NCBI GenBank assembly: GCA_029260495.1
Contig: JAJDDD010000020.1
Location: 310,001-374,000 of the forward strand
Length of the DNA: 64,000 nucleotides
Source of the DNA: Phycisphaerales bacterium
GTDB taxonomy: Bacteria; Planctomycetota; Phycisphaerae; Phycisphaerales; UBA1924
Reading direction: 5' to 3'
In this document: piece after piece, positions 8,227-15,200 of the stretch
Layout: the number at the start of each line of letters is the position of its first letter
How positions within the stretch are numbered: position 1 is the stretch's first letter
The notes under the pieces: generated by a model
Seen by the model: the letters and a program-made list of their open reading frames with translations, nothing else
Told to the model about the DNA's origin: nothing
Database searches by the model: none
Made by a program: the position numbers and the translations under genes

Positions 8227-9867
8227 ATGGCGCCTGGAAAGAACCCACTTAAGCTTTGGGACGGTTTCCGCCGGAATATACCGGCGCCGGATGGGATGGC
8301 GCCTGCATCCCGTGTGTTGCTGGTATGGCTTGCGCAAGTCGCCGTGGTGACCATCATCGCACGGATTCTTGCATTCCCACACTGGGCGCTACTTTCTGCG
8401 ATTGTTGCGCTGATGGTGGGCGTGTTGCTCTGTAGATGCTCGGGTAAATGGAGAATCGCTGGCTACTTGATGTGCGGCATGACGATCCTGGCGGTTGGCA
8501 GCGCTGGCGCTTTACTTACGATCGTGGATCATCGAGAGAGAGAGCGGATCAAGCTGCAAGCGCCAGAGCAGCATGATGGCGCGGCGCAAACGAAGAGTCT
8601 TGACGAACAGCGGCGACAGGGTGAGATGCTGGCGCAGATGCTCGAACTCGCTCGCCGGGAAAAGATGTCGGCAGCGGAGTTAGAAGAAACACTTCGCGCG
8701 GAGATTGAGCACGAATTTGCGGGGAAGCTTGCAGATGATGAGCGCGACGCTCGCGCTGCTGCGGAGAGGGCGGCGCGAGCCCTACTTGATGTGATGGATG
8801 TGCCTGGCATTGTGGAGGCGCTGCGCGAGAATGGCGGCAGGGCAATCGTCGATGCGCTTCTGACACGTTCCCCGAAGTCAGAGGCTGACAAAGCTGAAGC
8901 ACATCGGAATGTGTTGCAATGGGCGTATTTGATTGGAGATATCGAGCAAGCTGAGCGATCAGCGAACAACCTGCTCGCGTACAACGAGCACGATCTTGAT
9001 GCGATCAATCATCTTGGGCATATCTATATTGTGCGGGGCCAGTTGTCAGAGGCTGAGGCGCAGTATCACAAGCTGCTGGAGCGGGCGCCGGATGATGATG
9101 TTTGGCGCGCCATTGCTTATAGCAACCTCGGGCTGATTTACGAAACGCGCGGCGAGCTCGCCGAAGCGGAACAGATGCACCTCAAGGCGCTCGCCATTAA
9201 CGAAAAGTCAGGACGCCTCGGGGGCAAGGCCACCAACTATGGCAACCTCGGGGTGGTCTATCGAATGCGCGGCGAGCTTGATGAGGCAGAGGATATGCAC
9301 CGCAAGTCGCTTGCCATCCACGAAAAGCTGGGGCGCCTGGAGGGCATGGCCGCCGCCTACGGCAACCTCGGGGTGATTCATCAAACGCGCGGCGAGCTCG
9401 ACGAGGCGGAGGAGATGCTCCGCAAGGCGCTCGCCATCAACGAAAGGCTGGACCACAAAGAATACATGGCCGCCAATTACGGCAACCTCGGAGTGATCTA
9501 TGAATCGTGCAGCGAGCTTGATGAAGCGGAGGAAATGCACCGCAAGTCGCTTGCCATCCACGAAAAGTTGATGCATCTGGAAGGTATGGCCGCGAATTAC
9601 AACAACCTTGGACCGATCTATATATCGCGCGGCGAACTCGACGAGGCAGAGCGAATGTATCGAGGGTTGTTGGAGATTCACGAAAAGCTGGGACGCCTGG
9701 AAGGCATGGCCCGCGACTACGGCATTCTTGGGGCGATTTATTTAAAACGTGGCGAGCTAGAAGAAGCCCGGCGATTGTTGATTCAATCACGAGATTTGTT
9801 TGCACAGCTTGGCGCACAGCACATGGTCGAGAGGGCACAGGGATTGATTAACGGGCTAGCTGAATGA
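8227..9867 (+). CDS. Membrane-anchored TPR protein
   Basis: A 546-residue protein. Hydrophobic segments at about residues 29-50, 54-70 and 78-99 suggest membrane anchoring near the N-terminus. A charged Glu/Arg-rich helical region (about 105-190) follows, then TPR units. The last six units are nearly identical 40-residue repeats ('YGNLGVIY..RGELDEAEEMHRKSLAIHEKLGRLEGMAAN'-like pattern), the kinesin-light-chain-like TPR type that binds peptides and scaffolds complexes. ATG 8227 is preferred over an upstream in-frame ATG at 8200 because it lies closer to the hydrophobic part. It is divergent from the SnoaL-like gene. The partner is unknown. Confidence 0.8.
   Translation: MAPGKNPLKLWDGFRRNIPAPDGMAPASRVLLVWLAQVAVVTIIARILAFPHWALLSAIVALMVGVLLCRCSGKWRIAGYLMCGMTILAVGSAGALLTIVDHRERERIKLQAPEQHDGAAQTKSLDEQRRQGEMLAQMLELARREKMSAAELEETLRAEIEHEFAGKLADDERDARAAAERAARALLDVMDVPGIVEALRENGGRAIVDALLTRSPKSEADKAEAHRNVLQWAYLIGDIEQAERSANNLLAYNEHDLDAINHLGHIYIVRGQLSEAEAQYHKLLERAPDDDVWRAIAYSNLGLIYETRGELAEAEQMHLKALAINEKSGRLGGKATNYGNLGVVYRMRGELDEAEDMHRKSLAIHEKLGRLEGMAAAYGNLGVIHQTRGELDEAEEMLRKALAINERLDHKEYMAANYGNLGVIYESCSELDEAEEMHRKSLAIHEKLMHLEGMAANYNNLGPIYISRGELDEAERMYRGLLEIHEKLGRLEGMARDYGILGAIYLKRGELEEARRLLIQSRDLFAQLGAQHMVERAQGLINGLAE
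9118..9838 (+). repeat. 120-bp coding tandem repeat (six TPR units)
   Basis: Six successive 40-codon TPR units with very similar DNA, for example 'ggcgagctcgacgaggcgga' and 'gccatccacgaaaagctg' recurring every 120 bp. The middle four are closest to each other and the last is degenerate. Such conserved DNA suggests recent unit duplication or homogenisation. Confidence 0.8.
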
Positions 9868-9901
9868 CGCTGCGTTTGTGCCAGCGCACTTGCCCGCTTC
9901 A

Positions 9902-10180
9902 CTACGGCGCCGCCGGCAGCTCCGCTCCATCGAGATAGGGCGCCAACTCCGGCTCGCGTAATGCTTCATCAAGATTCGTAATAGCCCGTTCGATGGCTTG
10001 GGTTGTGGCGGGGTAGTCATGCTCGGTGTGGTAGAAGTAGCGGGCGACATCGGTGTCGATGACGAAGATGCGGTCGGACTTAATATCGGGCATGCGGATC
10101 ATTTTGCCGACGGAGAAGTTGCGGACGGTCATGCGCTCTTCGCCGCCGTTGAGGTGGATGATGCGCTTGGGGATGAGGGA
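9902..10180 (-). pseudogene. Truncated copy of the 3' end of the exporter-secretin gene
   Basis: The minus strand encodes about 90 residues matching the last ~88 residues of the 1527-residue protein (12216-16799), from 'KRIIHLNGGEERMTVRNF' to 'LDGAELPAAP' plus TAG. DNA identity is very high; roughly 107 bases (about 10066-10172) appear identical to 12379-12485. No signal, start or upstream domain belongs to it. A weak in-frame GTG at 10204 gives an open frame, but it enters through a different gene's relic. I read this as a non-functional duplicated tail. Confidence 0.8.
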
Positions 10181-10196
10181 TGGCGAGGCTAATGGC

Positions 10197-10236
10197 GGCG
10201 CCACAGGCGGGCTCGGTCATAACGCCATCATCTGTG
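10197..10236 (-). pseudogene. Short relic of a SnoaL-like gene
   Basis: Aligns with 7961-8000 of the SnoaL-like gene, about 33 of 40 bases by eye, with a shared run around 'aggcgggctcggtcat'. On the minus strand it reads 'DGVMTEPACGAA' against 'NVVMTEPAYGAT'. It joins directly to the duplicated secretin tail and overlaps the stop codon of the unknown gene at 10228. Confidence 0.55.
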
Positions 10237-10896
10237 AGTTGAGATTTGCTTCTTCGCATACTCCAATCGCTTTTCTTCCACCGGTGTCAAGTCTGCGCGG
10301 ATTGATGCATACAACTCCGCCACCTTCGACAGGTTTTTCTTCTGCCAAGCTAGCTCTGCAGATTTTCGGATCGGCTGATTGACACCCTTGCGCGTGTATT
10401 CTTCATCCCGCTTTGAAGTAAAGGCCTTAATTTTCTGCCACACAGCAGCATTATCGCCGAGGATCGGGCCGTAGTGTTGTTTGACCAAATCCGCAGCTGT
10501 CTCAACACAGCTTCGCACATTTTCTTGGGTGCTGGCCTGCAGGTAATAGCTGTTCTGGTGATGGGTTTCATTCAACACTGCTCCGAGCACATCGGGGAGT
10601 CGGTAGCCGCGCTCCGGTGCGTCAGCACGCAAACAACCAACTTCGACGCCAATCTCGTAGGAGATCCGTCCGTGATAGACATTGACGAACATTCTTTCAG
10701 ACTCGTAGCGAACAAAGGTCACTTCGGTGCTCATTATTTGGAACCCAAAGCTCTCTTCCAGAAAGCTGAACGCATTCTTGACAGATTCCAAAAAGCAGAA
10801 ATGGTAACGATTCGCTTTTATTTTATAGATATCTTCATCCATTGTGTTCATCGAGAAGAACTCCAAAACGTCGCGCGTAAATTCTAAATCCAACAC
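10228..10896 (-). CDS. Hypothetical protein, AT-richer than neighbours
   Basis: A 222-residue protein that I do not recognise. It has no signal peptide or membrane helix. It begins 'MLDLEFTRDVLEFFSM', is rich in charged residues and ends in a long charged helix. Its base composition is visibly more AT-rich than the surrounding genes (codons such as ata, aaa, ttt), suggesting recent acquisition. Its stop codon lies inside a relic of a SnoaL-like gene and a secretin-tail relic follows, so it sits within a mosaic. Size and soluble mixed composition resemble immunity-like or accessory proteins, but no motif supports a function. Confidence 0.6.
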   Translation of the reverse strand: MLDLEFTRDVLEFFSMNTMDEDIYKIKANRYHFCFLESVKNAFSFLEESFGFQIMSTEVTFVRYESERMFVNVYHGRISYEIGVEVGCLRADAPERGYRLPDVLGAVLNETHHQNSYYLQASTQENVRSCVETAADLVKQHYGPILGDNAAVWQKIKAFTSKRDEEYTRKGVNQPIRKSAELAWQKKNLSKVAELYASIRADLTPVEEKRLEYAKKQISTHR

Positions 10897-11045
10897 AAAC
10901 TCTTCATAGGGTCTTTACATAGCTCTTAAAGACTGATGTTGTTGATCTCCATCGAGGACGATCGACACTGCTGCGATCATCGGTGTTTATTGCAAGCGTT
11001 CTTGCTCACCTCCAAGAATGCGGCGTCTTTGCCAGCTAACAATCG

Positions 11046-11078
11046 CTACGACACTTCCGGCAGCTCTGCTCCACCAGA
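11046..11078 (-). pseudogene. Possible third trace of the secretin gene's last codons
   Basis: The minus strand reads 'GGAELPEVS' plus TAG. The intact gene ends 'LDGAQLPESP' plus TAA, and the copy at 9902 ends 'LDGAELPAAP' plus TAG. About 22 of 33 bases match the intact end, with a core of 17 matches in 19. It lies 9 bases after the K+ channel stop codon. It is short enough that chance cannot be excluded. Confidence 0.35.
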
Positions 11079-11087
11079 AAACGCCTT

Positions 11088-12128
11088 CTACGCCGCGAGT
11101 TTGGCGACGCCTACGTTGGCGACATCCTGTGTTGTGCCGGCGATGATGAGGACGTCGCCCTCATTCAGCACATGGGCGGGGGCTGGACGCATGACGAGCC
11201 CACCGTCATTTGATTTTGCAGCGACGAAGACGATGCGGGGGTGGTCGGCGCCGAAGTCGCTGATGGTTCGGCCGAGTTGGGGGCTTTGGCGAGTGATTGA
11301 GAACTCTGCGAACTGGAGGGAGTCGGCGTTGTGCTCATCATCACCAAAGAGGAGGCGGGCGAGTTCGGGGCGGACCATGCTTTGGGCGACGCCGTCGCCG
11401 CCGTAGCGCGAGGGGCTGATGACGATGGAGGCTCCGGCGCGGCGGAGTTTGTGGATGGATTCATCGCCTTCGGCGCGGGCGGTGATGGCGATATTTGGCG
11501 CAAGGGCGCGAGCGGAGAGGCAGATCATGGCGTTGGCGGCGTCGCAGGATGTGACGGCGGCGACGGCGGCGGCGCGTTTGACGCCGGCTGCGAGGAGGGT
11601 GTGGTCGTCGGCGGCGTCGCCGTCGAGGACGATGAAGCCTTCTTCCCGGAGTCTTGCGATGATGGTTTGGTTTGAATCGATGGCGACGGTTTCGAAACCT
11701 TCGACGGCGAGTTTGCGCATGACGCGCTGGCCGGTGCGTCCGAGGCCGCAGATGATGTGGTGATTTGACATCTTGCTTGCTTGCTTGATCATGCGGCTCT
11801 CCGGGTGCATGGCGAGGTTGGTGGCGTGCTGGATGAGTTGGGTGGCGGCGTATGAAACGCTGGCGATGCCGCCGATCATGAGGATGGCGGCGAAGCGCTG
11901 GCCGGCCTCGGTGAGTCCGTAGTCGCCGTAGCCGACGGTGGTGAGTGTGACGAGTGTGAAGAAGAGGGAGCGCCAGGTGGACCAGCCTTCGATCCACATG
12001 AAGCCGGCGGCGCCGAAGAGGATGACAGCGGAACACAGCAACAGGGACCGCTTAACCGCGGGGTTCCAGTTCGTCAGGAGCGCAATGAGCAGGGAGAGTC
12101 GGTCGCTCATGCATCGACTATCGGACAT
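11088..12128 (-). CDS. Potassium channel with TrkA-N/RCK domain
   Basis: A 346-residue protein. Two membrane helices flank a pore loop with the selectivity filter TVGYGD at about residues 64-69. The cytoplasmic part begins with a Rossmann motif 'HHIICGLGRTGQRVMRKLAV' (TrkA-N) at about 123-142 and ends with a TrkA-C-like region. This is the Kch/MthK-type architecture: a tetrameric K+ channel gated by ligand binding to the RCK domain. An internal ATG at residue 7 (12110) is an alternative start; neither has a clear ribosome site. It lies 87 bp downstream of the exporter-secretin gene on the same strand. Confidence 0.9.
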   Translation of the reverse strand: MSDSRCMSDRLSLLIALLTNWNPAVKRSLLLCSAVILFGAAGFMWIEGWSTWRSLFFTLVTLTTVGYGDYGLTEAGQRFAAILMIGGIASVSYAATQLIQHATNLAMHPESRMIKQASKMSNHHIICGLGRTGQRVMRKLAVEGFETVAIDSNQTIIARLREEGFIVLDGDAADDHTLLAAGVKRAAAVAAVTSCDAANAMICLSARALAPNIAITARAEGDESIHKLRRAGASIVISPSRYGGDGVAQSMVRPELARLLFGDDEHNADSLQFAEFSITRQSPQLGRTISDFGADHPRIVFVAAKSNDGGLVMRPAPAHVLNEGDVLIIAGTTQDVANVGVAKLAA

Positions 12129-12215
12129 GCGATGGCCGGGCTTAAGTGAGGATGCGCGGGCTAGTTTTTGGGGGCGAGTGCAGCGGGTGGGCGTCTGGTG
12201 TTTGTATGCGACGCT

Positions 12216-15200
12216 TTATGGTGATTCCGGCAGCTGGGCTCCATCAAGATATGGCGCCAGCTCCGGCTCGCGTAATGCTTCATCAAGATTCATAATCGCG
12301 CGTTCGATGGCTTGTGTTGTCGCTGGGTAGTAATGCTCGGTGTGGTAGAAGTACCGGGCGACGTCGGCATCGATCACGAAGATGCGGTCGGACTTAATAT
12401 CGGGCATGCGGATCATTTTGCCGACGGAGAAGTTGCGGACGGTCATGCGCTCTTCGCCGCCGTTGAGGTGGATGATGCGCTTGAGGAGCAGGGCGCGGCG
12501 GAGGCGGGTGAGGTCCTGGGGAGAATGCAGAAGGATGGTGTAGCGTTGGCGGCCATCGGTGAGGGGTTGGTTGAGATCCCAGAGGAGCTTGCCCCATTCT
12601 TCGCGGCTGGCGCAGGGGATGGACATGATTTCGGGGACGGGTTCGGTGCCGAGCGCGCCGGGGCGCATGAGTTCGCGGTCGTAGGTGTAGGTGAGGGCGA
12701 GGGCGCGGTCGGGGTTTTGCGTGAAGAAGGATTCGAGGGCGGCGCCGTCGCCGAGCCTTGACATGAGGTGTTCGAGGAACTGGACGCGGTAGCCGGCGCT
12801 GGGGTCGGGCTCGAAGTAGATGATGCGGTCGTTTCCGACGCGGGCATCGGTCTGGAGGCGCTTGACGACTTCGTAGATCATGCGGTGGACGACGATGTCT
12901 TCGCTGGGGATGCGATCATCGACGAAGAGGGAGAAGGGCGGCTGTTGGGCGAGGGGGAAGTTTCGCTGGGCGACGTGGTCGGCGAGGGATTTATAGAGAA
13001 CGAGGCGTTTGTTTTTGAAGAGGAACTCGAGATCGAAGACTTCTTCTTCGCGAAGGCGGTAGGCATCGCGGAAGAGCTCGTTGCCGAAGGTGTCGAACTG
13101 GTCTTCGGTTTTGGGGATGGTGCGGCCGAGGGAGTCGCCGTCGGTGAGGACGTAGGGAGTGAGGACGATGATGACTTCGCGTTTGGCGGTGAGGCGTGAT
13201 TCTGACCGGAAGAGGGCGCCGACGAAGGGGAGATCGCCGAGGAGGGGGACTTTTTCTTCGATGACGGATTCGTCGCGTGAGACGAGGCCGCCGATGATGA
13301 AGGGGGTGTTGTTGGCGATGCGTGCGTAGGTTTGTACGCGGCGGCTTGAGATGGTGGGGGCGGAGGCGAGGAGGACGTTGTCAGCGTCGCGTATTTCGAG
13401 GTCGGCGCCGGGGACGCGGGCGGAGACAGTGGTGTCGATCTGCATTGAGATTTGGTCGCTGGCGGCGTCGATGCGCGGGCGGACGTTGAGGAGGATGCCA
13501 GTGGGGATGTAGCGGAAGTCGAATGCGATTTTGTTTGAGTTGCCGCTGGTGCCTTCCTGGCTGGTTGCGATTGGGATGTCTTCGCCGACGCGGATGGTGG
13601 CCTGGCGGTTGTCGAGCGTAAGGATGCTTGGGCGGGAGAGGATTTCGGCTTTGCCGTCGCGGATGAGGGCGCGGATTTGTGTGCGGAAGTTTGCAGCGAG
13701 GCTTTGGTTGTCGTCAAAGAGGAAGTCGAGGGTTTGGTTGCCGGCGGCGCCGGGGATGAGCGAGCCGAGAATGGCGCGTGCGGAGCCGTCGGCGAGTTGC
13801 CATTCGATGCCGAGCTCTTTGAGGCCGGATTCTGAGATTTCGAGGATCATCCCTTCGATGAAGACCTGGCGCGCGGGGACGTCGATGAGATCGTTGAGGA
13901 GTGAACGGACCTTGCTGGCCTGCTCGGGGTGGGCGGGGTGAGAGAGGAGCAGAAGCTGGGCGAGGGGGCCGGCGACGGTTTGGTTGGGGAGTTTGCTGGC
14001 GACGGAAGGGATGATGGTGAGGCCGCGGTTGTCGCGCCCGACTTGTTGCTCCTGGCCGATGAGCGTGGTGGCATCGGGATGGGGCGCGGGCATGGTGGCG
14101 ACGATGGGAAGACGGGAGAACTCGATGGTTTCGGGAGTTTGGTCGGCGGCGGCGACGATGGTGACGCCGACGGCGCGCAGGGCGGCGAGGGCTTGAGCAG
14201 CGTCGACAAAGCTGAGCTGGATTGTTTCTGCGTCAAGGTCGGCGACGGAGAGCGTCTCGCGCATGTAGTCGAGGCTGGCGAGGGCTTCGGCGACGGCGGG
14301 CTCGATGGCGGGCATGTCCGGGTTGACGACGACGGTTTCGGGTTTGATGAGAACGGCGTAGACCCAGAGCTGGGCGGCTTGTGAAACGAAGGAGCGATAG
14401 CCGAGCCGGATGACGCGCAGGCCTTCATCGGTTGAGCGAGCGATGATGTCCCCGCGCGCGACGCGGTCGGGAAGGGCAGGGAGCATGTCTGCGATGACGG
14501 GGCCGGCGTGGGCGTAGCCGAGCTCAGTCTGAAGGCGCAACTTGAGCGCGTCGATTATTTCCCCGATTTCAATGGGGCTGAGCTTGGGTAGGGCGTGGAG
14601 CTTGCCGGCGTCAGCAGGGAAACGCGAGATTTCAACTGTCTGGTTGGCGGCGCGAGCTTCACGGGCAGTGGGCTGATCTGCGGGATTGGGCTTCTTCTGA
14701 AGGACTTCAGTCTGCTCAAGAAGCTCAACCTGGGCGCGAAGCTGGGCGAGGCGATCCTGGGCTTCTTGTGTTTCGATGGCGTCGAGGAGCGCCTGCTGGG
14801 TTGCGGCGTCACTTTCCTCAGTCAGCCAGCCATGACTGACGCGCGGAGATTCCATTTGCACAGAGCGATCCGCGATTTTGGTTTCTGAAACGCAGGAAGT
14901 CGTGAGCGCGCCAACAAGCAAGGCGGCGCCGAGACATGAGGCAGCGGGACCGAAGCCATTGCTCGATTGCGGGGGAATCGGTGTTGCTGGCGCGGCGTCC
15001 TCGTTGTCTTCATCGTTTGATTGGGAGGGACTGTGACGAACGGTTTCGATTTCGACGATGCGACCTTCTGCGATGTGGATAATGCGATTGGCCATGTGGG
15101 CAATTTCGGGATCGTGGGTAATCATGACGACGGTCCTGCCGGCCATTTGATCGAGAATGTCGCGCATGATTCGCACTGAAGATTCGGGATCGAGTGAAGC

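Noticed and set aside
9902-10204. A real 100-residue gene starting at GTG 10204
   Set aside because: Its body is a duplicated 3' fragment of the secretin gene and its first residues come from another relic; no ribosome site or domain start is visible.
13929-14384. Plus-strand Gly/Asp/Val-rich frames inside the secretin gene
   Set aside because: They are antisense shadows produced by GC-rich codons; composition is repetitive and no domain or ribosome site is present.
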